Below, piece by piece: positions 7,485 to 15,548 of a stretch of DNA of 24,543 nucleotides. The notes beneath the pieces were generated by a model. The model was not told the DNA's origin. It searched no databases and saw only the letters and a program-made list of their open reading frames with translations. Location of the stretch: contig SFGA01000031.1 in the NCBI GenBank assembly GCA_004556705.1, positions 1 through 24,543 of the forward strand, given 5' to 3'. Position 1 is the stretch's first letter. Each line of letters starts with the position of its first letter. The translations under genes were made by a program, and so were the position numbers. The DNA is from Ruminococcus sp. (lineage in GTDB: Bacteria; Bacillota; Clostridia; Oscillospirales; Acutalibacteraceae).

Positions 7485-8882
7485 ATGAAAGAAGAAAACA
7501 GAGAGTATGGTCAAGTCGCTTTTGACATAGTTGAACACGCTTCTAAAAAAATCGGTTCTCGTCTTCCCGGTTCTGAGGGCGAACGAAAATTCCACGACTA
7601 TATGTGCGAAAAGCTTGAAGAAATCGGAATTACACCCGTAAAAGAAGAATTTGCGGTTTCTCCACGTTCAAGCATCGGCGGATTAAGCTATGCGGGATAT
7701 TTTGGAATGATTATGAGTGCGCTTACATATTTTGCGCTTCATAACTATTACCTTTGGTTTGCAATGGCATTCGCAGGCATTATATTCGTATTTTGGCTTG
7801 TTTCAAGCTGTTTCTTTTACAGAAAATGGTTTGATATGTTCTTCCCGCAGAAAATTTCAATGAACTCCTACGGTGAGCTTCTTCCCGAGGACGGAAAATA
7901 CGATTACACAATCGTACTTTCGGGTCATACGGACACAAGCTGGACCTGGAGACATTCTGAAAACACATATAAACACAGAAACAATCCTGTTTTAGGTCTT
8001 ATTACAGTTTACGGCAAGGTTGGCTTCGGTGCAATCTGCGTATTCTTAAATATCGGTATTGCTATAGCAATGGCTTTGATTTACGGTGCAATGATTATTT
8101 CCACATCTTGCGGCGTTGACGCTTCGGGTTATTCTTTCACATCCGATTTGGCTGCGAATATGTACGAATGGGCATTTAACATAACATCAAGTGCTTCGTT
8201 TAAGGTATTTACGAATATTGTGCTTCTCATTCTCCCCGTCATAACAGGAATAGGCAGCGCATTTGTTTCCATGTGGGGCGACGCTCACGAGGAAAACGCT
8301 TCAAGAGGTGCTATGGACAACGCAACAGGTATCGGCTTGAGCTACGCTGTTATTAAATACTTCAAGGATCATCCCGAAAAGATGCCCAAAAACTGCCGTA
8401 TTATCGATTATAACTGCGGTGCTGAGGAAGCAGGTCTTCGTGGCTCTATGGCATTTACAGCGGAGCACAAGGACGACGGTATGCTTGAAAACTGTTGGAA
8501 CCTCAATATTGACTCCGTTGCCGACAAGGATTACTTCGAGGTTGTTATTAAGGACGATTGGCAGGGTTGCCGTTTCGACAAGGACCTTGAAAAAATGTTC
8601 AAGGATACATTTGCAGAGCTTGGCATTGAGTCAAAAACAAACGGTTGTATTCACAATCCCGTTGGCGGCTGCGACTCAACTCCTATGACAAGAGCAGGCG
8701 TAAAATCCGTTACATTTGCCGCACAGAATCCTATGCTTACTTATTATTATCACACCTGGAGAGATATGCCCGAGCGTTTTGAGGCTGAAACCGTATCAAC
8801 AGGCTTTGATGTACTTCTCGGCGTTATTGATAAGATTGATAAATTCCAGCAGGAAAACGGCTTTAACGGCGTAAACCACTAA
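7485..8882 (+). CDS. Membrane-embedded M28-family metallopeptidase
   Basis: The 465-aa product is a di-zinc aminopeptidase-type enzyme. Likely zinc and catalytic residues are His148 (SGHTD), Asp278 (GAMDNATG), Glu314/Glu315 (GAEEAGLRGS), Asp343 (NIDSVAD) and a late His in YYYHTWRD. Two hydrophobic pairs interrupt the domain, at about 68-111 and 181-206/240-263, giving about four membrane segments. The peptidase is therefore built around a membrane anchor rather than freely secreted, and no cleavable signal peptide is seen. ATG 7485 follows a strong GGGAGG site; an upstream ATG at 7413 would add 24 residues but lacks one. Substrate and the side of the membrane on which it acts are unknown. A terminator follows at once, so it is monocistronic. 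Confidence 0.85.
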   Translation: MKEENREYGQVAFDIVEHASKKIGSRLPGSEGERKFHDYMCEKLEEIGITPVKEEFAVSPRSSIGGLSYAGYFGMIMSALTYFALHNYYLWFAMAFAGIIFVFWLVSSCFFYRKWFDMFFPQKISMNSYGELLPEDGKYDYTIVLSGHTDTSWTWRHSENTYKHRNNPVLGLITVYGKVGFGAICVFLNIGIAIAMALIYGAMIISTSCGVDASGYSFTSDLAANMYEWAFNITSSASFKVFTNIVLLILPVITGIGSAFVSMWGDAHEENASRGAMDNATGIGLSYAVIKYFKDHPEKMPKNCRIIDYNCGAEEAGLRGSMAFTAEHKDDGMLENCWNLNIDSVADKDYFEVVIKDDWQGCRFDKDLEKMFKDTFAELGIESKTNGCIHNPVGGCDSTPMTRAGVKSVTFAAQNPMLTYYYHTWRDMPERFEAETVSTGFDVLLGVIDKIDKFQQENGFNGVNH

Positions 8883-8897
8883 TTATAACATATATTC

Positions 8898-8930
8898 AGG
8901 GCGAAAAGCATTCCTTTTCGCCCTTGTTTT
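8898..8930 (+). terminator. Terminator of the M28 peptidase gene
   Basis: An 11-bp stem (8898-8908 with 8914-8924) has a five-base loop and is followed by TGTTTTTT. Confidence 0.9.
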
Positions 8931-8952
8931 TTACTGCTCAAAATGGTATAAT
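8924..8952 (+). promoter_or_regulatory. Promoter of the 80-aa gene
   Basis: TTGTTT (8924-8929), a 17-base spacer and a perfect TATAAT (8947-8952). The -35 region overlaps the T-run of the preceding terminator, so the two units are packed tightly. Confidence 0.6.
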
Positions 8953-8976
8953 TCATTCAAAGTGAGGTAATAAATT

Positions 8977-9219
8977 ATGATGATAAACGGACACGATATT
9001 CCCGAAATTGCTTTTTTTGAAAACAAGAACGTTTTTACAGGCAGCGAGGGCAAAAATTTCAGATACAGACTTGCCAATTCCGACGGCAAGCTCCAAGTCA
9101 GCGTATGGTATGAGGATATATGCTTTGAATTAAGCAAAAATCCCGAAAGCGAGTTCTTTGACTTGAGCAATGACGCTTTACCGAGTGCGGTCGATTGGAT
9201 TTTCAGCCGCAAAAAATAA
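8977..9219 (+). CDS. Small conserved-looking protein of unknown function
   Basis: The 80-aa product is soluble, has no signal peptide or membrane segment, and is slightly acidic. It alternates polar and hydrophobic residues (for example RYRLANSDGKLQVSVWYEDICFEL), which suggests a small beta-sheet fold followed by a C-terminal helix ending SRKK. I do not recognise the family. A promoter, a GAGG ribosome site and a downstream hairpin all support it as a real, single-gene unit. The second ATG (8980) is an equally possible start. No functional clue comes from its neighbours. Confidence 0.7.
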   Translation: MMINGHDIPEIAFFENKNVFTGSEGKNFRYRLANSDGKLQVSVWYEDICFELSKNPESEFFDLSNDALPSAVDWIFSRKK

Positions 9220-9228
9220 CAGTAATAT

Positions 9229-9270
9229 AAATGCCGATACAGCCATCAAAGCTTGCATCGGCATTTGTTT
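9229..9270. terminator. Shared terminator between convergent genes
   Basis: A 10-bp stem (9229-9238 with 9257-9266) has an 18-base loop and is followed on the plus strand by GTTTTA. It sits between the 80-aa gene and the convergent esterase. Confidence 0.6.
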
Positions 9271-10049
9271 TATATATTTTCATCAAGGAAATCAATTGCT
9301 TTATCAATCCAGCCATCAGCCTGCTTACCCTCGGCAAGACCGATACCGTGGCCACCCTTGTCAAAATAGAGAAACTCATTCTTGACATTGTTCGCATTGA
9401 GTGCTTCTTCAAGCAATTCGCTGTTTTCAACAGGCACGGACAAATCATCCCTATTGTGCCAACAAAACGTCGGCGGATAATCGGGAGTTATGTGCATATA
9501 GACAGATGCTGCATTTCTCTCTGCTTTTCCCGTGAGCATACCGAGGAAAATACGCCTTGATACCTTATGTGTCAATTCTCCCATTGTAATAACGGGATAT
9601 GTTAATAAAAGCACCTTCGGTTTAAGTGAATAGTCTTTATTTTCATATTCACATTCAAACCTCTCATATTGAGTAGCAAAAAACGAACACAAATGACCGC
9701 CTGCCGAGCTTCCCATTAAGGCTATTCTGTCGGCGTCAATTTCAAATTCATCCGCTTTTGATTTAATAAACTGCATTGCCCTTGCAACATCCTTTAACGG
9801 ATAAGGAAACCTGCCGTTTCCGCTGCCGACGCTGTAAAACAAAACAAAAGCGTTATATCCCCTCTCGTTAAGCTTTTGGGCATAGGGCTTACCCTCGTTT
9901 GAATCGGAAACAAATTTATATGCACCGCCGGGACAAATCAACACGGTAGGTGCGTTGTTTCCGACAATATAACTTTCGAGAACGACCTTTTTCCTCTGCG
10001 GTCGCTCCTTTATCTCTTTTTTTGTATAAAGCTGATATGTCACTGTCAT
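9270..10049 (-). CDS. Alpha/beta hydrolase, acetyl-esterase-like (BD-FAE type)
   Basis: The 259-aa cytoplasmic protein has the alpha/beta-hydrolase triad. Ser115 lies in GSSAGGH, Asp202 in RDDLSVPVE and His234 in GGHGIGL. An oxyanion-hole motif CPGGAY lies near residue 40. This layout fits small carbohydrate esterases that remove acetyl or other acyl groups from plant polysaccharide fragments. That role would agree with the glycan-use genes nearby, but the substrate is an inference. The start is uncertain: ATG 10049 has only a weak upstream site. GTG 10043, behind GGTGA, or TTG 10064 are alternatives, so up to five residues may be added or two removed. It has its own promoter. Confidence 0.85.
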   Translation of the reverse strand: MTVTYQLYTKKEIKERPQRKKVVLESYIVGNNAPTVLICPGGAYKFVSDSNEGKPYAQKLNERGYNAFVLFYSVGSGNGRFPYPLKDVARAMQFIKSKADEFEIDADRIALMGSSAGGHLCSFFATQYERFECEYENKDYSLKPKVLLLTYPVITMGELTHKVSRRIFLGMLTGKAERNAASVYMHITPDYPPTFCWHNRDDLSVPVENSELLEEALNANNVKNEFLYFDKGGHGIGLAEGKQADGWIDKAIDFLDENI

Positions 10050-10073
10050 CACCGTCAATTTCAAATTAAATAT

Positions 10074-10102
10074 ATTTTATCAAAATTTGCATTTATTGTA
10101 AA
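10074..10102 (-). promoter_or_regulatory. Promoter of the esterase gene
   Basis: On the minus strand TTTACA (10097-10102), a 17-base spacer and TAAAAT (10074-10079). It is divergent to the prfB promoter. Confidence 0.65.
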
Positions 10103-10148
10103 TATGGATTATAATAATAAACTGTTGCGAATTGTTTTAATAAAACAG

Positions 10149-10177
10149 TTGCATAAAGCGTTATTTTTTTATATAAT
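10149..10177 (+). promoter_or_regulatory. Promoter of prfB
   Basis: TTGCAT (10149-10154), a 17-base spacer and a perfect TATAAT (10172-10177). A palindrome, TGTTTTA-A-TAAAACA (10133-10147), ends just upstream of the -35 box and could be an operator. Confidence 0.75.
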
Positions 10178-10217
10178 ACTAAAGTTAAATACTTATTAAA
10201 AAGGAAAAGGTATATTT

Positions 10218-11336
10218 ATGCTTCAATTTGAAGAATTAAGATTAAGACTTTTAGGACACGAGGATGCGCTTAAGGACCTTGCAGACGCACTCGGTCTTGA
10301 AAAAATGAAAAAAGAGATAGAAGAGCTTGACGCTAAAACCGCAGAAAACGGATTTTGGTACGATATTAAAGGCTCACAGGTTGTTTTGAAACGCCAAAGT
10401 TCTCTTAAGAACAAGGTAAACGCTTACGAAAAATTAAAGCAGGATTATGATGACGCTCTTGTTATGATTGAACTTGCAAATGAGGAAGAGGACGAAAACC
10501 TTGTTAAAGAGTGTGAAGAGAACGTTCAAAAAATCGAAAACGACCTTGAATCAATGACTCTTTCTACACTTCTAAGCGGCGAATATGACTCGAAAAACGC
10601 AATTCTTACATTCCACGCAGGCTCAGGCGGAACAGAGGCTCAGGATTGGGCGCAAATGCTTTTCCGTATGTACTGCCGTTGGGGTGAAAGACACGGATAC
10701 AAGGTTACAACGCTTGATTATCTTGACGGCGAAGAAGCAGGTCTTAAATCAGCAAGTATTCTTATTGAGGGAGAAAACGCCTATGGTTATATGAAGAGCG
10801 AAACAGGTGTCCACAGACTTGTTCGTGTCTCTCCGTTTGACTCTGAAGGCAGACGTCACACTTCCTTTGCTTCTATTGAGGTTATGCCTGAAATAGACGA
10901 CACTATTGAAGTTGATATTGCTCCCGAGGATATTAAAATGGACGTTTACCGTTCTTCGGGCGCAGGCGGACAGAAGGTCAACAAGACTTCCTCCGCAGTT
11001 CGTCTTACTCATATTCCGACAGGCATTGTTGTTGCGTGTCAGGTTGAAAGAAGCCAGCACCAGAACCGTGAGGTTGCAATGACAATGCTCAAGTCAAAGC
11101 TCATTGAAATAAAAGAACGTGAGCACCTTGATAAGATATCCGATATTAAGGGCGAGCAAAAGGAAATCGGTTGGGGAAGTCAGATTAGGTCATACGTATT
11201 TATGCCCTATCAGCTTGTTAAGGACAACAGAACAAACTTTGAAACGGGCAATATCGCAAATGTAATGGACGGAGATATTGACGGCTTTATCAATGCTTAC
11301 TTAAAGCAGGAATCGCAGAAAAATCTTCAAAAATAA
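10218..11336 (+). CDS. prfB: Peptide chain release factor 2
   Basis: RF2 reads UGA and UAA stop codons on the ribosome and triggers release of the finished protein. The 372-aa product carries the codon-recognition tripeptide SPF (205-207) and the GGQ catalytic motif (250-252) in RSSGAGGQKVNKTSSA. A helical N-terminal domain precedes them. The gene is one open frame from ATG to TAA. Where many bacteria have a CTT-TGA-C +1 frameshift site near codon 26, this gene reads CTCGGTCTTGAA, so the autoregulatory frameshift is absent. Promoter and terminator flank it closely, making it a single-gene unit. Confidence 0.98.
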   Translation: MLQFEELRLRLLGHEDALKDLADALGLEKMKKEIEELDAKTAENGFWYDIKGSQVVLKRQSSLKNKVNAYEKLKQDYDDALVMIELANEEEDENLVKECEENVQKIENDLESMTLSTLLSGEYDSKNAILTFHAGSGGTEAQDWAQMLFRMYCRWGERHGYKVTTLDYLDGEEAGLKSASILIEGENAYGYMKSETGVHRLVRVSPFDSEGRRHTSFASIEVMPEIDDTIEVDIAPEDIKMDVYRSSGAGGQKVNKTSSAVRLTHIPTGIVVACQVERSQHQNREVAMTMLKSKLIEIKEREHLDKISDIKGEQKEIGWGSQIRSYVFMPYQLVKDNRTNFETGNIANVMDGDIDGFINAYLKQESQKNLQK

Positions 11337-11351
11337 AATACGGGCATAAAA

Positions 11352-11391
11352 AATCCGTGAGTGAGAGCTTTCTCATTCACGGATTAGTTTT
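11352..11391. terminator. Bidirectional terminator, prfB / ktrA
   Basis: A 15-bp stem (11352-11366 with 11371-11385, one G-T pair) has a GCTT loop. T-runs follow it on both strands. It serves the convergent prfB and ktrB-ktrA units. Confidence 0.9.
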
Positions 11392-11394
11392 TTG

Positions 11395-12042
11395 TCAAAT
11401 CTTAAAACATTTTTGGAGAGCTTTGTATTCGCCGAGCACAAGTAATGTAATTTGGTCAGTCAATAGCGTATCGGGAGAAACAGATGCGTCGAGCTTTCCG
11501 TTCTGTCTGAACGCCATAATATTTATGTTGTACTTTTTACGAATATCTATCTGTCCGACTGTTTTGCCTATCCACGCAAGCGGTACTTCAACCTCGAATA
11601 TACTGTATTCGTCATCAAGCTCTACATAATCAAGCAAGTGGTCGGCAGAATAGCGAATAGCTGCCCATTTTGCAACCTGCTTTTCGGGATACACTACTTC
11701 GTCCGCACCGTTTCTTAACAGGAATTTTTCCTGAACGTCACGCTTTGCCATTGAAACAACGTAGCTTGCGCCAAGCTCCTTCAAAAGAGAAGTGGTTTCA
11801 AGTGAGTTTTGGAAATTTTCGCTTATTGTAACCATACAAACATCATAATTTCGGACACCGAGAGACTTCAAAAACTCTGCATTTGTGCTGTCGCCGATTT
11901 GAGCATTAGTAACAATAGGCAATATTTCATTGACCTTTTCCTCGTTTATGTCAACCGCCATTACCTCATGACCCAAATCTGCAAGTTCCTCGGCTACATG
12001 CTTTCCGAAATGGCTTAAACCGATAAGTAAAATGTTTTTCAT
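11395..12042 (-). CDS. ktrA: Potassium-uptake regulatory subunit KtrA/TrkA (RCK)
   Basis: The 215-aa cytoplasmic protein forms the nucleotide-sensing ring that gates the KtrB potassium channel. It has an RCK_N Rossmann domain (1 to about 130), with Asp31 at the end of strand two for ribose binding and the IGDSTN motif. A TrkA_C domain follows (about 135-215). The glycine motif reads GLSHFG instead of the usual GxGxxG form such as GLGRFG, so the second glycine is serine. An AGGAG site precedes ATG 12042, 12 bases after ktrB, so the two are co-transcribed with the channel gene first. Confidence 0.93.
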   Translation of the reverse strand: MKNILLIGLSHFGKHVAEELADLGHEVMAVDINEEKVNEILPIVTNAQIGDSTNAEFLKSLGVRNYDVCMVTISENFQNSLETTSLLKELGASYVVSMAKRDVQEKFLLRNGADEVVYPEKQVAKWAAIRYSADHLLDYVELDDEYSIFEVEVPLAWIGKTVGQIDIRKKYNINIMAFRQNGKLDASVSPDTLLTDQITLLVLGEYKALQKCFKI

Positions 12043-12054
12043 ATAATTATCTCC

Positions 12055-13392
12055 TTATCCTACCGTAATTTTTTCCTGCGGCAGCTTAGAATTAACGTGT
12101 TGTTTATTTGCAAATGCGGCATATATAAGCGTTAAACCGCCTACCCTGCCGAAATACATCAATCCCATTAAAATCACTCTTGAAAAAAGACTGAGAGACG
12201 GCGTAATTCCGAGAGTTAAGCCGACAGTACCGATTGCCGAAGCCGTTTCAAAAAGGCAAACGGAAAGTGGAAGCTTTTCGACCACGCTGATCGCAACACC
12301 CGATACGAAAAACAGGCTAGTATACATAGTCACAATCGTTGCAACGGTTTTAATTACGCTGTCCTCGATTCTTCTTCTGAAAAATCCGATGTTATCACGC
12401 TGCAAAAATGTTGCGACTGCGGTTGCGAACAAAACGGCAATCGTCGTCGTTTTCATACCGCCTGCGGTTGAGCCGGGAGAGCCGCCCACAAGCATAAGCA
12501 TTGTCATTATCGCTCTTGACGAGCCGCTCATTTCTAAAAGATTTACCGTATTAAAGCCTGCCGTTCTCGTTGTCACAGATTGAAACAGCGAATAAAATAT
12601 ACGCTCGGATATTTTAGCGTCGGAAAAATCCGCAAAGAAAAAGAAAATTGCGGGGATAAACACAAGCAAGGCAGATGTTACTAACACAACTTTACTTTGC
12701 ATACGGTAACGCTTTATGTGAAAACGCTTTGTGCAAATATCGTCCCATGTCAGGAAGCCTATTCCGCCTATTGTAATCAAAAGCATAACGGTTATATTAA
12801 CAAACGGATTTGCGGCATAATCGGTAAAGGAAGCAAATTTATTGCTTTCTGTTCCCAAAACGTCAAAGCCTGCGTTACAAAACGCCGAAATCGAGTGAAA
12901 GAACGAATACCATATTCCTTTAAGTCCGAAGTCCTTACAAAAAGCAGGCATCATTAAAAGAGCTCCTGCCGTTTCAATTATAATCGTGCCTAAAAGGATA
13001 AATCTTGTAAGCCTCACAATTCCGCCAACCTCGGGTGCTGAAATTGCGTTCTGCATGGTGCTTCTCTGCATCAGAGAAATTTTTCTGCCCGAAAGCATGG
13101 CAAGCGACGCCGCAAAGGTAATAACTCCCAAACCGCCTATCTGAATTAGCATGATGATTATAGCCTGCCCGAAAATCGACCAATAGCTTCCGGTATCAAC
13201 AACAACCAAGCCTGTAACGCAAACAGCAGATACGGAGGTAAAAAGCGTCTTGTCAAAAGAAGTGACAACTCCTTGCGCCGATGAAATCGGAAGCATTAAA
13301 ATTAAAGCTCCTAAAACAATAACTCCGGCGAAGCCTAAAAGTATCATTCGAAAAGACGATAATCTTTTTCTTCTATGCTTTAACCTTGACAT
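12055..13392 (-). CDS. ktrB: Potassium channel/transport subunit KtrB (TrkH family)
   Basis: The 445-aa membrane protein has four M1-P-M2 repeats. The four selectivity-filter segments are recognisable as VCVTGL, AFCNAGF, TRTAGFN and AIGTVGL, each with the conserved glycine. GGSPGSTAGGMKTTT after the third repeat is the gating-loop region typical of KtrB/TrkH. It works with KtrA, encoded 12 bases downstream, in sodium-dependent K+ uptake and osmoadaptation. Length matches the family. An AGGTAG site precedes the ATG and a promoter lies upstream. Confidence 0.95.
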   Translation of the reverse strand: MSRLKHRRKRLSSFRMILLGFAGVIVLGALILMLPISSAQGVVTSFDKTLFTSVSAVCVTGLVVVDTGSYWSIFGQAIIIMLIQIGGLGVITFAASLAMLSGRKISLMQRSTMQNAISAPEVGGIVRLTRFILLGTIIIETAGALLMMPAFCKDFGLKGIWYSFFHSISAFCNAGFDVLGTESNKFASFTDYAANPFVNITVMLLITIGGIGFLTWDDICTKRFHIKRYRMQSKVVLVTSALLVFIPAIFFFFADFSDAKISERIFYSLFQSVTTRTAGFNTVNLLEMSGSSRAIMTMLMLVGGSPGSTAGGMKTTTIAVLFATAVATFLQRDNIGFFRRRIEDSVIKTVATIVTMYTSLFFVSGVAISVVEKLPLSVCLFETASAIGTVGLTLGITPSLSLFSRVILMGLMYFGRVGGLTLIYAAFANKQHVNSKLPQEKITVG

Positions 13393-13425
13393 ATATCTAC
13401 CTACTTTTTTTAATATATCAATTAG

Positions 13426-13453
13426 AGTATATATAAATTATTAAAAAAATCAA
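13426..13453 (-). promoter_or_regulatory. Likely promoter of ktrB-ktrA
   Basis: On the minus strand TTGATT (13448-13453), a 16-base spacer and TATACT (13426-13431) lie 34 bases before the ktrB start, in a very AT-rich divergent region. Confidence 0.5.
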
Positions 13454-13491
13454 GAGTAAATATAAATAATGAGTATTTTTTTATTTTACAC

Positions 13492-13520
13492 TTGTAACTT
13501 GAGTAAAAATAGTATAAAAT
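13492..13520 (+). promoter_or_regulatory. Likely promoter of the foldase gene
   Basis: TTGTAA (13492-13497), a 17-base spacer and TAAAAT (13515-13520). A small hairpin (TTCGGT/ACCGAA, 13531-13545) lies in the leader. Confidence 0.5.
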
Positions 13521-13572
13521 ATAAGGGATATTCGGTTTGACCGAAATTTCATAAAAAAAGGATGAAATTGAA

Positions 13573-15279
13573 ATGGACAAAAATCAGACAGAGAAAAGCC
13601 AAGCAGAGCTTTATCGTGAAGAGCGTAAGCAGAGAATGGAAAAGGCTGCTAAAAAGAATGCAACCAAAAGCCCTCAGCTTGCAAAATTCGGCAGAATTCT
13701 CGGTAAATGCTGTGGCGTTATTATTATCGCTGCTCTTTGCCTCACGGTAATTTACGGAATTTTATCTTTCTTCGGTGTTCCGCAGAAGGTTGCTACGGCT
13801 GCTAAAATCGGTAATAAGAGAGTATCGGTAGCTAAATACGATTTCTATTATTATGACATTTACAATCAAGTTTACAGCCAGGCTGCTCAATACGAAAGCC
13901 GCGGTTCGGGTTTGGGACGTCAGCTTACAGGCTTTGACATTACAAAAGCACCTGAGGATCAGAGCTATCCGTCAACCCTTGAGGGCTATGACAATCCAAC
14001 TTGGGCTGACTATATGAGAGAAACTGCTCTTACATATCTTCAGTCTTATATTACCTATTCGCAGCTTGCGAAGGATAAAGGTCTTACAGTAACGGACGAT
14101 CAGAAAGCAGAGCTTGAAGATCAGATTAAGCAACTTACAACATACGCTGATAATAATGATTATTCTCTCAACCGTTACCTCACTAAGATTTACGGTAAGG
14201 GCGTAAACGAAAAGCTTATGCGTGAAATTTATGAGGAAAGATACCTTGCAACAAACTACGCAAGCGACTCACAGAAGGAAATTTCCGCAGCGGTTACAGA
14301 CGATGAAATAAATGCGGAATATGACGCAAATATTCAGTCATACACAAAGTTCAGCGTTAATCTCTTTGAGGTTACTGCCGTAACACAGGACCTTGCAGAC
14401 GACGCAACCGAAGAGCAGAAAACAGCAGCTCAGACAGCTGCAATGGCAGAAGCTAAAACTTTGGCTGACGGTTATCTTGCAAAAATCACAAATGCCGCAT
14501 CTGTCCTTAATGTTGCAACAAGCTATAAATCATCCTCAACGGAAGCATCTGTTAACCTTGTTGACACCAACGCTGCAACCGTTAAAAAGTCATACGGCGA
14601 AAACACTGTTAATTGGATTTATTCCGCAGACAGAAAGGTCGGCGATAAAGCAGTTATCGAGACTGACGGCGGATATGTTGTAATTTATATGGTTGCTGTT
14701 CCCTACCGTGAAAATGCTAACGCTGTTGATGTAAGACACATCCTTGTTCAGTTTAACACAACAACAGACAGCAACGGCAATAAGACAGAGCTTACCGAAG
14801 CACAGAAAGCAACATACTATGCAAAGGCTGAGGAAATCTACAACACATTCCTTCAAAATCCGACAGAAGAAAACTTTGCGGCACTCGCTAAAGAAAAGAG
14901 CGATGACACAGGCTCAAAGGAAAACGGCGGCCTTTACGAAAACGTAGCACCCGGCGATATGGTTGACGGCTTTAACGATTGGATTTTTGACGAGGCAAGA
15001 AAGCCCGGAGATGTAGCAATAGTTGAAACCACCTATGGCTATCACGTTATGTACTTTGTAAGCAATGACAACGAGCCCGTTTGGAAGCTTAACTGCCGTT
15101 CGGCTATCGCAGCAAACAAGTTTACTGAAAACGACACAAATCTTATGGCAAGCGATGAGCACAAGATCACAAAGCATGACAAGTGCATCAATTGGGGCTC
15201 TGAGCAGATGAATAAAATCATAAAGAACTTCCTTGCAAACAGCAAGAAATCAAGCTCAAGCTACTCAACAAGTAACTAA
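13573..15279 (+). CDS. Membrane-anchored peptidylprolyl isomerase (parvulin/PrsA-SurA-like)
   Basis: The 568-aa protein has a short charged cytoplasmic N-terminus, one membrane segment at about 47-68, and a large outer domain. It should help fold exported proteins on the outside of the membrane. A parvulin (rotamase) domain starts at VDVRHILVQF (about 385-394) and runs to YGYHVMYF near 495. Residues 335-378, with NWIYSADRKVGDKAVIETDGGYVVIY split over two strands, look like the C-terminal half of a second, degenerate rotamase unit. The middle (about 145-250) is the helical chaperone-like region. It is anchored by an uncleaved segment, with no lipobox, unlike classic PrsA lipoproteins. A GGAT ribosome site precedes the ATG. 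The Ser-rich C-terminus may be flexible. Confidence 0.85.
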   Translation: MDKNQTEKSQAELYREERKQRMEKAAKKNATKSPQLAKFGRILGKCCGVIIIAALCLTVIYGILSFFGVPQKVATAAKIGNKRVSVAKYDFYYYDIYNQVYSQAAQYESRGSGLGRQLTGFDITKAPEDQSYPSTLEGYDNPTWADYMRETALTYLQSYITYSQLAKDKGLTVTDDQKAELEDQIKQLTTYADNNDYSLNRYLTKIYGKGVNEKLMREIYEERYLATNYASDSQKEISAAVTDDEINAEYDANIQSYTKFSVNLFEVTAVTQDLADDATEEQKTAAQTAAMAEAKTLADGYLAKITNAASVLNVATSYKSSSTEASVNLVDTNAATVKKSYGENTVNWIYSADRKVGDKAVIETDGGYVVIYMVAVPYRENANAVDVRHILVQFNTTTDSNGNKTELTEAQKATYYAKAEEIYNTFLQNPTEENFAALAKEKSDDTGSKENGGLYENVAPGDMVDGFNDWIFDEARKPGDVAIVETTYGYHVMYFVSNDNEPVWKLNCRSAIAANKFTENDTNLMASDEHKITKHDKCINWGSEQMNKIIKNFLANSKKSSSSYSTSN

Positions 15280-15298
15280 ATAAGCAACTGCAAACCGA

Positions 15299-15521
15299 AA
15301 CCCCCGAGTAAGGCTGAGTGTTAATAAGGCAGTTTTGCTTCAAAACAACATCTTTTTGCGCAATAATTCGTTAAACCCCGCAGATATGCGTTAGCATTAT
15401 CTGCGGGATGATGCAAGGCTGTCGCCTTGCGAGGCTTTTTGGCAAAAGCATAATGGATTTTTATGCGAGAAACCAATACTTCCTTATGAACACTCAGCCA
15501 AATCTCGGGGGTTAATTTTTT
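15299..15521 (+). ncRNA. Candidate structured RNA with long closing stem and internal hairpins
   Basis: A terminal stem pairs AACCCCCGAG (15299-15308) with CTCGGGGGTT (15504-15513). Beyond a small internal loop, GGCTGAGTGTT (15312-15322) pairs with AACACTCAGCC (15489-15499). Inside lie four possible hairpins: 15332-15346 (GTTTTG/CAAAAC); 15377-15407 (13 bp with one bulge and a GTTA loop); 15413-15430 (GCAAGGC/GCCTTGC); and either 15434-15449 or 15448-15466, which exclude each other. TTAATTTTTT after the closing stem would end transcription. It begins 20 bases after the foldase stop, and no separate promoter was found, so it may be a processed 3' end. It has no open frame of note and is not 6S, SRP, tmRNA or RNase P by motif. 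A mobile palindromic element is the alternative; no target-site duplication is visible. Confidence 0.6.
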
Positions 15522-15548
15522 ACAAAACCAATATTATTTAGCTACTAT

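Noticed and set aside
13531..13545. Hairpin TTCGGT/ACCGAA in the foldase leader as a riboswitch
   Set aside because: Only six base pairs with no conserved aptamer-like sequence around it.
15299..15513. The element after the foldase gene as a MITE or other transposable element
   Set aside because: No target-site duplication is visible and the internal hairpins plus T-run suit an RNA better. It could not be excluded without a copy-number search.
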